A stretch of DNA of 64,000 bases from Neoechinorhynchus agilis (lineage: Eukaryota > Acanthocephala): contig CM121341.1 in assembly GCA_051530055.1 (NCBI GenBank), positions 1,922,001 to 1,986,000 on the forward strand, given 5' to 3'. Each line of letters begins with the position of its first letter. The stretch's first letter is position 1. The position numbers and the translations under genes were made by a program. This document shows, in pieces, positions 50,325 through 61,700 of the stretch. The notes under the pieces are model-generated. The model saw only the letters and a list, made by a program, of their open reading frames with translations, made no database searches and was not told the DNA's origin.

Positions 50325-50821
50325 GGCAAAGCTCTGTGGAGGTTACACGCAGAATTGCTTCTTTACTGCTCTGTATTCGTCTCTTATGTGTCCTACACTC
50401 GGATGCGAAGTAGTGTCGTATCTGTCGGGATTTCACGAATGTCATTGACAGAATCGTGAAAGCTGAGGCAACCACTCGCAATTTAAGATGATAAGGACAG
50501 ATGGAGCTCGAATCTGACAAGTCTTCTATTTAGCTTGTCATTGATTTGATTAGCAACGAACGATAGCCTTCTGAAACCGCATTAGTCGCTCTTATTTGTC
50601 ATTGTTTGATGATGAATCATTGAACTGGGAATTTTGTGACCATTCGTATTTTTTTACATTTTTTTAAATGAAATTCTTTAATCCAAAATATAAATGGAGA
50701 GAATGTTGAAAAAGAAAGCCGCCGCAAATTTAAAGAAACATTCTTATGAGCAATACATTTAATCGCGAATAACAATTTTTTTGACATGGAAAGCTTATAT
50801 TAAAAAAGAGCTACAAATTTA

Positions 50822-51965
50822 ATTATGACGTCCCGACGTTGCCAGTATACTGGCAGCGTTATCCCGCTGTATCGCAATTCGTTGAGCGAGGAAATTTCTC
50901 GAGCGCGGTTCCCCCCGTCATCCTCTTCGTCCCAATTCGTCGAGGAGAGTGAGCGCTGATGGTCCCAAGGCTCCATACGTTTCCACGGCAAAAGGGACGA
51001 AATAATAATTCCTTAGGAGCTCTCTATATTTTGAACGCTTTCGTTCCTCAGCTACGACCGCTGAACCTCCAGGGCTCTTTTTTGAAAAGGGAAAATTACT
51101 GGGGGTAAGCGTGTCCATACAAGTCGCATCCCATAAAAGCGGTTTTCCCTCCCGCCATGGAAAAACCGTGACACCGTCAGGTCGCTTGCTGTCTAGGCGG
51201 CACAAGTTACTTGGCTCTAGAATATTGGGCACGTGAACGGAATCTAGGGCTCTACTCAAAATTGAGTTCAATTCTGAGTGTCTTGGAAACCTCCCTCTGG
51301 ACGTTTTACAACAGAGATCGTGTCTGCCATTGGCTTCAACTATAAAGCCGCAGCGACAGCGATGCGGGATATAAATATCCTGGCCCAATCTTTAAGAAAC
51401 TGCGACCCTTAACGTAGAATCCTCTAGAAGAGTTCCGATTGTCGGGGCGGGGAGAGCATTTAGCCAGGCTCCCGATTCCGTTGTAGAACACGCCGCAAGA
51501 CGAACTTGGGATACCTCGTCGAGAAGATTATTAAAGGATTTGTGAATCTTCTTTATGAGGGGAAGGTCCCAAGCCGACTGCTTGTGGTCATTTTCCGGAA
51601 GGTGCGGGATCTCTGCCCGAGATTGCCATATCAATAAACCGTCCAAATAATGTTGCGAGTTTTGTCTCATGTTGGAAATGGCTTCCGCGTACGTTTTGCT
51701 GACTCCGTAAGAGGCGAGGAACGCTGGAAGGGCTAAATCAGACACTGCGCGGATGCCGAGGCCGCCAAAAGAGGTTGGGAACGGAGCCTGCCGCCAGCCC
51801 GTATCCGTAATGTTTATATTTAAAATTTTCTTTAAAAAAGAGCGTAAAACTCCGTCAAGATCCGATAAAACTCTTTTCTCCTCGAAACACGGAGCAGCCC
51901 TCAACTTATACATCAATTTGGGGATGTATAGGCAATTCCTTAAAACGTCCGAAAGTTCATTTCAT
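50822..51965 (-). mobile_element. 5'-truncated non-LTR retrotransposon (LINE), minus strand
   Basis: The reverse strand carries the last third of a LINE polyprotein: LYIPKLMYKL (thumb side of the RT), SFGGLGIRAVSDLALPAFLAS, a Cys/His segment HRCRCGFIVEANGRHDLCC, KRPDGVTVFPW and LLWDATCMDTL, then a C-terminus close to RIAIQRDNAASILATS. It reads in two adjacent frames (51965-51392 and 51388-50918) with a shift near 51390, and another near 50920. The RT catalytic core is absent, so the copy is a typical 5'-truncated insertion. LINE clade not assigned. Confidence 0.8.
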
Positions 51966-52049
51966 ACTCCGTATAAATGTACTTACAATAATCAAATTTG
52001 CGATACATTAAATTTTAGAGAAAAATGATCCTTCCTGAGAAATGTTGAC

Positions 52050-52165
52050 ATTATTGTTTTTGTGTGAATATTTAATTATTCGTGTTTTTATATGACGGAA
52101 AAATCGAAGAACCTTGATAAAGGCACAAGATTGTGCCGAAATATCGGATCTAATAAATTACATCG
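52050..52165 (-). repeat. dispersed repeat, best single copy
   Basis: ATTCGTGTTTTTATATGACGGAAAAATCG, then CCTTGATAAAGGCACAAG and TTGTGCCGAAATATCGG (an imperfect hairpin GGCAC/GTGCC), then ATCTAATAAATTA. This copy defines the order of motifs in the family. Confidence 0.65.
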
Positions 52166-53447
52166 TTTTTTAAGATGATTTGAGATGTCTTCAAAACTCG
52201 AACGCAACAATTATCCGTTTTATGATATTTTAAATTTAAGGAAAAAGATAAAACAATGTGCCGGTCGATGCTTTAGATCTCTTTTAAAGTATAAACTGAT
52301 CATAATCTGCACGGAAATAACCCTAATCATTCACAATGATCTGAAAATGAAAATTATTCATGGAAATATGATTTAGGTTGTTTATAGAAAATCGAAATTT
52401 GTCATAAAATCTATACTTACTGAAATCCGTAAGGAAATGTCTTAAATCTTAATTTATCTACATTAAGATTTAAGTCTAAAATTCAATTTGCGTGATATCA
52501 TTTCCTTATCCACATCTACGAACGTCTGACCAACTTTTAGTTTTAATCGCAAAAAACCTTTTCGAGCTTCACACAGCATAGTTATTTCTTTAAATTTATC
52601 TTTCTTTAGATTTTGCTGCACAACCTTGAAATCTCCATAATAAAATTGATCCGAAATGTCAAAATAAAAATCTATGATTTATAAAAAATAGAAACTGTCA
52701 AATTTTCATATCTATCTCTTATAAAGTAAGAAATGTTTCCAGTGACAAAATTTAGGAAGCGTCTCAAGCTCCTCGAAACTGTCACAGCTCTAACTTATGT
52801 TTAGTGACCATTCGCAAGATTTCACCAATAAGACGTGAAGCATTTCAAAGAGAAATCGTCCAATGAAACAAACACGAACCTGTCATTAAATTTTACGGTT
52901 TGAAAGATCATCGTTTTAATTTATCGTTGAATTTAAGTCGATCATCATGGAACGTCAATCTTCTTGCGGACCGTTTCCTTGCTGAGCGTTATAGATCGGT
53001 TCAAGAGACCGTTAAGGAATCGATTAGAAATCGGGATCACTACCAGGTTTTTACTTATTGGAACCATTCGTTTATGAAACAGTGGGTTTCAAATATTCGC
53101 AATAGTTTTTATATTATTGGATCTTCAGAGTTAACACTATAAATGGCCCGCCTTAACACATCCTGATTCAATCTTACGCAATTTGGTTATTTCCACGGGT
53201 ATGTCATCTAAAACGGTATTTAAAAGAATCCACAATATTTTAAGACTTTAATTTTTATTAGGACTAAGGACTGTGTATAGTTAGCGTCTTTTGAAAAAAT
53301 ATGCGTTTAATGAAAATCCTAAGAACTACTAAACATTACTCGAATTGCTCTCATGTCATTTAAGAATTTGAAAAAGCACTTGCGATTCACCGATCATTCA
53401 ATCCGATACAAAATGATCGAGGCGAAGGTTTTGAAGCAATATTTTAT
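52166..53447. other. spacer, possible unrecognised small gene
   Basis: A frame at 52870-53142 (+) encodes KDHRFNLSLNLS...RFLAERYRSVQETVKESIRNRDHYQVF, ending in TAA; an upstream frame from 52734 starts MFPVTKFRKRLKLLE. They might be exons of one small protein, but I recognise neither. Confidence 0.3.
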
Positions 53448-53925
53448 CTTTTCGATTGTTCTTATTTGAGAATTATGCGAGATTGAAAACCAATTTATTT
53501 TGGACAGATATTTCGGAGTTTTACTCCTGCTTCAGGGTCATATCAACGAAAATCGGTTTGCTCAACTGACTATTGATCAGTTGGTGGATTGTCGACTGAC
53601 TTCTCAACCGCATGTTATCTTTTCGATTGTCCTTATTTGAGCAAGTTAAGCGGTTGAAACAAATGGTTATATTGGACCGATATTTCGGAGTTTTACTCCT
53701 TCTTCAGAGGTGATGTTGATGAAAATCGGTATGCTCGATCGACTGTTGATCAGTTGGTTAATTGGTCCCCGAACTTCGGGTTAATCGATCCCGTGCACTC
53801 GAGCATAAAACCTTAATGTGCGAAATCCATTTCTAGATGACTGAGGAGGCGAGGTTACCTCCTTTGTAATATTTCCAATAAATCAAAATGGTTATGACCG
53901 GGATTATTTGCACAAAAGTATATTT
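53448..53925 (-). repeat. tandem stem-loop repeats of Penelope-like type
   Basis: Two same-strand copies (53448-53625 and 53628-53800) share ATCTTTTCGATTGT, GGAC.GATATTTCGGAGTTTTACTCC (a GGAGTTTTACTCC hairpin), CTTCTTCAG, GAAAATCGGT.TGCTC and TGATCAGTTGGT. An inverted third unit (53820-53925) follows and matches 32697-32800. Tandem or inverted terminal repeats with a GAAATATCGG hairpin are usual for Penelope-like elements; this may be a leftover of one. Confidence 0.7.
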
Positions 53926-54145
53926 TGATTAACGCGAAGGATTTTCTATCGATGACAATTATTTCATGTTCACAGAATGTCGGTGGCATTTAAGATAATT
54001 TTTTGTTTATATGAAGATAAAATTTTCTTTTTTTCCGGGATCGCTTATTTCCTGTGTGTTGCACTTTAGAATCGTTTAATAGACTTTAATAAATTTCAAC
54101 TTAATTTGTTTCAACTTCGTTGAAGTTTTTTTTGTTGCTCATCGA

Positions 54146-54742
54146 TTAGTTTCGTCTTTTCGATATTAATGTTTGTACTTCTTGCATCAGTCGATCCACG
54201 TCCTTTTCGATTTCTTCAATGAAAACATTTCCTTTTTGATCGAAATAATTCGCCACACTCCGCCTCATTTTCCCTACATTATCCTTTTGCGGCCACCACT
54301 GTCTCTGATTTCCCAATCGATCAAGAAGGACGTCAAGTTCGTAGATATGATCGTATTTCTTTATTCGCGATCTGAACGTGAGTTCGTGATGGAAGGGCGA
54401 CTCACATCGCAGCTGAACAAAGCATCCACGTTCAACGAAGAACATAAAGGCGGTGAGTACGGCCATTACTGCGAAGTAGCTCGGAACACACACGAGAAGG
54501 GCAATTTTGCTTTCTGGATAAGGATGGAGTTTATCGTAAAGAAGACCAGATCCAGAGAAACAGACGCAAATGAACGAAAGGAAAAGACGCGTGTCCATTA
54601 TCGAATGACGTAGAGTGGTCTTTGAACGGCGTCTCACAATCTCCCGGATACAATCATCAAGTCTATTCCGAAGAGCAGTCGAATCCCAAACGTCAACCGG
54701 ACTCGATAATATATCCTTCTGCTCAGATTGCAATAAAGACAT
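54146..54742 (-). CDS. SPCS2: signal peptidase complex subunit 2
   Basis: A single exon of 198 residues. SPC25/SPCS2 is a non-catalytic subunit of the ER signal peptidase complex that contacts the Sec61 translocon. Diagnostic features: VDVWDSTALRNRLDD (human DKWDGSAVKNSLDD), two membrane segments separated by a short loop (LFLSFICVCFSG... and ...IALLVCVPSYFAVMAVLTAFMF) with YDKLHPYPESK between them, and a C-terminal region RIKKYDHIYELDVLL (human SLKRFDDKYTLKL) and SVANYFDQKGNV. Human SPCS2 is 226 aa; the missing part is the low-complexity N-terminus. It lies in the retroelement-rich segment but is intact. Confidence 0.93.
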   Translation of the reverse strand: MSLLQSEQKDILSSPVDVWDSTALRNRLDDCIREIVRRRSKTTLRHSIMDTRLFLSFICVCFSGSGLLYDKLHPYPESKIALLVCVPSYFAVMAVLTAFMFFVERGCFVQLRCESPFHHELTFRSRIKKYDHIYELDVLLDRLGNQRQWWPQKDNVGKMRRSVANYFDQKGNVFIEEIEKDVDRLMQEVQTLISKRRN

Positions 54743-55054
54743 TTTTTAGGAACATAAAAAAGCATGAAATTCTGCTTGCGAGGATTTGCATCCGGAAGAA
54801 TCATAAAGGTGCCTTGGTAGATTCTTCCGGGTGATAAATTTAAAGATGACGTACGGTAACTGAACATCGAGAAGGGCGTTCACATCTGCACAAGCCGTGC
54901 AACGGAAATCTTTTTTCGAAATATTTTTGAACTTAACAAAAAATATGTACTCCTCGCTCGATGGGCATCAATATATTTTCATCCCGATTACGGTGGAAAC
55001 ACTGGGATGTCTCGGAAAAGAAGCCGATTATTTCCTATTCTGACTGGGAGGGAT
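54743..55054. other. SPCS2 upstream region
   Basis: Presumed promoter side of SPCS2; no other feature recognised. Confidence 0.4.
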
Positions 55055-55150
55055 GCTAAAACATGTCATCGGCGATATGCGATCCAGCAGCTTCCTGTTG
55101 CAGCGAATCAGCGCGGCAATGCCGCGGTCATCAAGGAAGCTGCCGAACAA
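55055..55150 (+). mobile_element. LINE 3'-end fragment
   Basis: The plus strand reads IGDMRSSSFLLQRISAA, then in a shifted frame NQRGNAAVIKEAA, matching the LINE C-terminus (GDPRSGAFLLQNIS... in the copy at 58450; QRxNAASIL at 50830). Confidence 0.6.
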
Positions 55151-55690
55151 ACATAACATTTGAAGAAAACGAAACTATGTTCATTCATTTGACTATCTTC
55201 GACGATATTATTCATAAGCGTTCACTGTTTTCTTCAGTGATTTTGCATAGAAATCTATAATCAAAAGAAGTTTATGGAACCCATTTTAAAAAAAGGTGAA
55301 TTTGTTCCGGCATTAAAATACGAATTTTATTAAGAGTTGTACAAAAAAGAAACAATCATCTAGAGAAAACACTTCGGCGTGATAACGGAGCTGTGTAGTG
55401 ATTATAATCCAGCCCGGGATAAAACTTTTTTTATTAGATCCGCCGATTGGGATTATGATCACCATACATCGCCAACGAATAAGGAAGATCATGGAGAGAA
55501 AATCCATCAGAATGATAGAGTTGGAAAAATTTCCCGTTGACATAAGGCGAGGCTTATCATCCGGGGAACGTTATTGGGATCACCACATCTTGTTGATAAA
55601 AGGTGATTTTATTGGTAAAAGAATATACGACCTAAACGTGGGTCTTCTTCAGATCTAAAAATAATATATGGAGAATTTATGTAATCCTCA
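55151..55690. other. spacer, weak open frames
   Basis: A plus frame at 55398-55658 (KSIRMIELEKFPVDIRRGLS) is open but unrecognised and may be chance. Otherwise empty. Confidence 0.35.
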
Positions 55691-57120
55691 TTTTGAGGAT
55701 ATAATCAGGCTTGTTGCCTTCCATTGTTTCGTTATTTTTGATATAGACAGTTTCAGTTATGATATGAGTGTATCGGTCGTCGCTACGGCCCAATATTTTT
55801 GTGTCATTAAAATCGATTGAGTGTCCTGTGTTATCTACGTGATTTACTATCGCAGAATTTTTATCTTGCCTCCTCAGTGCGTATTTGTGTTCATAAGTTC
55901 TGCGAGCAACATAATTCGTTTGTCCTGACCTGTTGCATGTGGTGGGTCACCCTTCGCAGAACTTATGAAAGCATTGGGGGTCTTTTGTTGTTTGGTGTAA
56001 GTTATTGCTTTAATTCCTTTTAGTCGATACGCATTCACTATTTTTGAGTTCAAATTACTGTGCCATTTTTCATTTACATAAGGGATGTTTATGTATCGTT
56101 TTTCCTCATTAGATCTCGGTTTTGATCTTCTATTCCAGTAACTCATGCCTTGAATGCAGCGTGTAATTTGTTTCTGAGGATGTCCACTATTTTTAAAAAG
56201 ATTTTTTAAAAATTCGATTTCATTATTCAAAGAAATTTCTTATGAAGATTGACCAGCCGGTAACTTATATCGGTGTGTAGCCTATTATGACACGGCTGTT
56301 AATTTTATTCCGTAGTTGTGTCGAGGTGGTCAAGTGGATTAATGCTCCAGATCCCACATAAAAGGTCAACGGATTCGAATCCGTCGCCACCAATGACGCA
56401 CAGCCAAAAGGGACGAAATACCCCTGAATGGGGAAACTCACTGATGAGTCCCGCCTCCCGGACGTATCTGAGGACCCGGAGGAATGTACAAACTCGTACC
56501 GAATGGTTCAGTGTTTTGAGTAATTGAATTACTTCTCTGAACCAGGTCGGTAAGCTGTGTGCCCAAAAAAAGAAATTTCGTTCGAGCAGTACATGTTCGC
56601 TCTTCTAAAAAGAGCTGTCATTCTGCTAATTTTATATTTTATGGGTTGTGCTGATATCCATGGGACTGGATAGTTAGGGCTATCGGGTGTTCTATTAACA
56701 CTAGTTTCGAAGGCTACCCCTTTCTTAACACATACGTCCAAAAATGGAAGAGATTTTTCTTTTTTCATATCAATGCTCCATTGGATTGCAGAGTCATTTT
56801 TATTTAAGTGGTTACAAAGTAAATCACTAGTGATTGAACTATCCACAATCAGAAATGTGTCATCCACATATCGTAACCACATTTTAAAGAAGGTAAATCA
56901 GGTACATTTTTATCTTCCCAATTTCTCATACATATTTCAGCTAATATTGGTGCAATCGGACTACCCATAGAGCCGCGCGTGATCTTGAAATGTGATTTCA
57001 AAATGCATTCAACACATTTCATCGAGCAGATTTGCTCGAAATAGTTAGAGATCACACACCAAAAGTATATCGCTATTTTGTTAATGCCTAATGGGACTCC
57101 AACACCCTTATTGTTCAATA
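55690..57120 (-). mobile_element. Penelope-like retroelement remnant with a SINE inside
   Basis: Minus-strand coding remnants appear in the order of a Penelope-like element. Reverse-transcriptase blocks: GSMGSPIAPILAEICM, then YVDDTFLIVD and LPFLDVCVKKG. The connector RRANMYCSNEIS comes next, then a GIY-YIG-type endonuclease tail (TNYVARRTYEHKYALR and NHVDNTGHSIDF). The RT N-terminal part is missing, so it is an incomplete, broken copy. It is interrupted at 56229-56579 by a SINE with target-site duplications, so it is older than that insertion. Its 5' end touches the plus-strand LINE that begins near 57125. Confidence 0.85.
56240..56568 (+). mobile_element. tRNA-derived SINE with 11-bp target-site duplications
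   Basis: AAAGAAATTTC occurs on both sides (56229-56239 and 56569-56579) and the element ends in a short A-run. Pol III promoter boxes are present: A box TGGTCAAGTGGATTAATGC (about 56325) and B box GGATTCGAATCC (about 56370), in a tRNA-Ser/Leu-like arrangement whose acceptor arms no longer pair. The ~75 nt before the tRNA part are unassigned. The unit downstream of the B box contains hammerhead-like boxes (see findings). Confidence 0.75.
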
Positions 57121-57124
57121 ACCA

Positions 57125-58570
57125 CGTTTAGTGGTCAGAAAGAGGAGTTCAACAAAGGGATCCTTTGGGCCAAATAGCCTTCTCCCTCGCAGTCAATCCC
57201 GTCGCACACTCTTTCTAGTCCAGCTTTAACGGCTGGTACCTGGACGATGCCACGCTCGGAGGTAACCCCTCTGTTGTATTGCACGATTTGGAGACGTCCG
57301 TGAAGGAGGCGGCGAGCATTGGCATTGAATTGAATGCTGCGAGATTTTAGTGATGAACTTGCAAACTATCGTGAGCGATTTTCAGAACCTGGCCCCCGAG
57401 ATAGAATTGATCACTCTAGATCGGTCGAGTCTTCTAGGAAGTTGCATTTTGGGTTCTAATGTTGAAGCAGAGATTGCCAATCTTCAACCTTAACTTTCGG
57501 TTTTGCGCGAACGAGTTCAAGAATTATCTTAACACGAGGCTCTGTTCCCGATGAAGAACACCCTCTTCATTCCAAAATTAGGCGAGACGATAAAACTAAG
57601 TTGTCGGATGAGGCCTGGCGTCAAGCTTCCTTGCCTGTGTCGTCCGGCGGTTTGGGTATCCGAAAAGCAGCCAATATTTCTCTGCCTGCTTATTTGGGAT
57701 CGTATGAGGCAAGCCGCAAAATATTTCAATCCATTCTTGGCGAAAATTATACTTTGGAGGTCGATCTCGTGGCGGCTCTTAATCTTTGGTGGGAAGATTT
57801 CGGTAGCGAACAGGTCCTCGTCATTGGTTGCAAACAATCAGTTTGTGACTCAACCCTGGTAGCGAGAATTCATAACTCTCTAATTTAAGATTCTCGTGAT
57901 CTGCCGAACCGAACTCGATTGGCGGGTGCTTGGCTCAACGCTATCCCAATCGCTTCGGTGGGTATCCTTCTCTCCGACGAGAAAGAAAGGATTGCAGTGT
58001 CCCTGAGACTTGGGGTACCGATGTGCACATTTCATCGCTGCCGTTGCGGAGCGACCGTGGAACCATCGGGACGCCATGGTTTCGTCTGCCGGCAATCAGG
58101 CGAATTGGTACTCACGACACGCCGAAGTGAACGCAATTCTCTTAGTCGTGTCCTGAATACTGTGAATGCGCCCAACGACCTAGAGCCGAGCAATCTTTGC
58201 CGACTCGTTGGCCGTAAAGGAAAATGCCGTCTTTAGGACGCCACATTCGTGGACACGCTCGCAGCTAGTGACATAAAATTTGCGACCATTAAACCAGGGG
58301 GAGCATCAGCCGCTGGACCGCAAACAGATTAAATACAGGGACCTGGGTCGAAATCATTATTTTGTTCCCTTCGGCGTCGAGACACTCGGGTAGTTTGGTA
58401 CCGCGATGCAGGACCTGGCCAAGCAATTTCCTAAGAGATTGAGAAGAATCCCTGGCGATCCGAGATCAGGAGCATTCCTCCTACAAAACATAAGTCGGGC
58501 TGTGCAAAACGGACGAATGCTGCATCCATCCTTTCGACCATTACACCAGGACGGCAGCTGAGTCATCCAG
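57125..58570 (+). mobile_element. LINE copy, plus strand, 5'-truncated inside the RT
   Basis: Starts within the RT: GVQQRDPLGQIAFSLAVNP, then GWYLDDATLGG (catalytic YxDD-type motif), SGGLGIRKAANISLPAYLGS, HRCRCGATVEPSGRHGFVC, DATFVDTLAAS and GDPRSGAFLLQNIS near the end. It matches the minus-strand copy at 50822-51965 across the shared part but reads in several frames with stops (for example after 57888 and near 58236), so it is inactive. The family is the same, but identity is modest, so the copies are old. Confidence 0.8.
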
Positions 58571-58747
58571 AGCGGTGATTTTAATGATTTCTGCTCCGAT
58601 ATTCTAAAGGTTCTCAAATTAAATTTGGCGACACTTTTCAGGTTGCGCTTGAATTTCTAAAAAAACAAGCGCTATTCAATCGTCATGGTAACATAGTTAT
58701 AAAGATCAAATCGATGCTCCAAATTCCAGGACTGATAATTTGAACAG

Positions 58748-61700
58748 ATGATGTCAACTACTCTTTCTCGACGTAAACTATATTCGGCTCATTTGCCGGA
58801 CATTATCATTGGAGGCGGAATGCCAAAACAAATACCATTCAAAGTGGATCACTTGGGCGCTGTGATGTTCTCCGACGTTTCCGGATTCACGGCCATGTCT
58901 CAGCGATACGCATCAAGTCCACATTTTAACGTGGACGACATGGCAAGCGATTTTAATGATTATCTTCGAGAGATAACAACCGTAGTTCTCCAACACGGTG
59001 GTGATATCTATAAATTCGCCGGCGATGCCATCTTAGTACTTTGGAATGCGTCTAAACGGTCTTCTCGGCACAATTTCCAGTTTTGTGTTCGACGAGCATT
59101 GGATTGCGCTTTAACTCTCCAGAAAAGATTCTGCAATCGTCCTACGATGGTTGGAACCGAATTAAGTATAAAATCGGGAATATCTTATGGTCAATACACT
59201 TGCTATGTGTTGCGTTGCAAAAATCCGGTATATACTGGAAAAATGGAAGATGATCGTGTTGCGAGATGGCTCCGGGGAGGTTATATCGATTCCAATTATT
59301 ACGTTTGTTATGGCGATGCTATCAATCACTCGAACGATTGCGAACATATGTGCGAATGTCAAGACATTGTGATTGACATTCGAGTATGGCGAGCCGCTGA
59401 ACTGGACAACAGTTACTACGGTGAAGTGATTATGGACGATGCGCAACGGAAATTCATTCTTGTCAAAGGATACACTGAAACTATTTCGAATGAGAGTCGA
59501 TTCTGGCCTTTTGAGAATGTAATAGAGCGTGCAGTTCTCAAAAACCTTAAATATGGAGAAACTGATTTTGATTACCATTACGACTTCATAATAAAGCCAG
59601 TTAGAAAACAGTTGACTGGAAATAATACATGGGAGCTAATGTCCGAACTTCGACACCTCACGATTGTATTCATCCAAATTGAAACTCGTGAACTTGACAC
59701 TGATGGACTGATGCAATTACTCCAATCGGTTGTATCGACGATTTATACTTTGATTGTTGATTTCGGCGGTTTATTAACCAAGGTATTGATGTTCGACAAA
59801 GGACTTAGTTTTCTATGTGCATTTGGATTACCGGCGAGTAGTAAACCGAATCAAGAGGAACGTGGTTTAAAATTTGCAGCTTATGCTCATGAAAAGCTTA
59901 GCTCTAAGGAATTCGAGGTTATTCTCAGTAGATCGGTCGGTGTGACCAGTGGTGTTTGTTTTTGTGGCATTGTCGGCAATCACGAACGTTGTGAGTATAC
60001 TGTGATTGGACGCGAAGTGAATCTCGCTGCGAGATTAATGGTCGCGTATCCAAATATTGTCTCATGTGATAGAACAACTTTCTATAAGTCGCGAATGATT
60101 GAATCTCAATTTGAAATACTCCCTGAAAAATTTTTAAAAGGTCTCGATGATATCGGAACTATAAGGCAATTCAAGAAAACGATGACTACACAAAAGTCGA
60201 TCGATTTTTCAGCTAGAAAAATCTCGTCTGCGTTTCCAATTGTTGGACGGGAAGACGATTTAGCTAATTTATATAAGATTATCACTAGACAACTGACTTG
60301 TAAGCAAGCGAACAAAAGGGATTTTGTTGCATTGGTCGGAGCAAGTGGAATCGGTATTACGCGTTTTCTGCTGCATGCAAAAGAAAATATTGAGGATTCC
60401 TTGCGAAAACTTAATGTGAATACGATGATAATTCAGCCGATGCTCGAACGACGATATGAATTCGGATGGGTCATTCGATCAATGATTAATAACATTTTTG
60501 ATCTAAATGGAATGGATTCAGCTTCCAGAATGTCTTTTATAAGAAAAGTAATAGATCACAAGTATGAACATAATCTTTTCCTCTTAAATGATGTATTTCA
60601 AACCAATTTCCGTAAGCCGATGATGGCGGAGAACTTTAATGCGGAAATACTTCTTCATCTTTTAAAAAAGATGTTCATGGATGGTCCTAAATTCAGAAAA
60701 GTATCAATGCTCATAAGCTCGCATTTGTACGTTGGAGAAAATCCCGAAATTTTAATTTCCACTTGCAAAAAAACTGCGCTGTACAATTTTTAATTGAACA
60801 TTTTTACTCTTTTTATTAAATTTGCGGTGAACATTATGTTTTTTTGTCTCACTTTATAATCATTTTACACCTTAAATTCTCACGCGCTTGAAATATTTTG
60901 AGCGTATAAATATTTTATAAGACTTAGAGATTGGATTGAACCTTATAACAAAATTTTATTAATTTTGTAAAAATATATTTATTATTCAAAAGCAAACGGG
61001 CCAAGTAACCCAAACGTGCACATTTCCTTGTTGAGCATTGATCCTACAGAAATGAACCTCTAAAGGATTGTAAATTCGTAATTTTCGTTGATAATCTTGA
61101 GTTGGTAGACCGATTCAGTCTCAGAATAATGGAATTAATCGGATGCATTCGAAATCTAGTTATTATTGTTGCGTGCTATAGTGGAAATAAATTAGTTATG
61201 GATTCACTTGGAACACTTTTTTCACAAAGAATGCGGTTCAAGAAAATGAACATTTCTAAAATTGCAAGTCGATACGATACAACTCTTGCTTGCCAACTTT
61301 TAAGAGTATGTCGGATTCCAACTGCGGTAGAGGATATCTTGGAGGAACGAGGTGAAGGTATTCCTGTTCAAATTGAACAAATCCTATACGAGTTGTTGAT
61401 GAGTGGTTGCGTTAAAATCGTGCCGAAAACAACGGATAGTATGAATTTCAGTGAACCAATTCCAGAACTCATGATTTCAATAAATGGCGATTTATTTCAT
61501 CAAAGTCGAGAACTGACACTGATTCCAGGGAAGGAGGATACTTTGAATAAACAAGGACAACGCCACCATTCAAATCTGATGGTAACATTTGATCGATTGA
61601 GCGGTCACTCTCAAAGGATTTTAAAAATAAGTGCAATGATTGGCTACAGGTTTGAGGTATCAGCCGTAAAATACGTTTTAAGAGATAACGAATACGAGAA

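Noticed and set aside
54173-54613. 146-codon plus-strand frame
   Set aside because: Exact antisense of SPCS2, whose protein is clearly conserved on the other strand.
56313-56390. A second functional tRNA gene
   Set aside because: A and B boxes are present but the acceptor arms do not pair; it is the head of a SINE.
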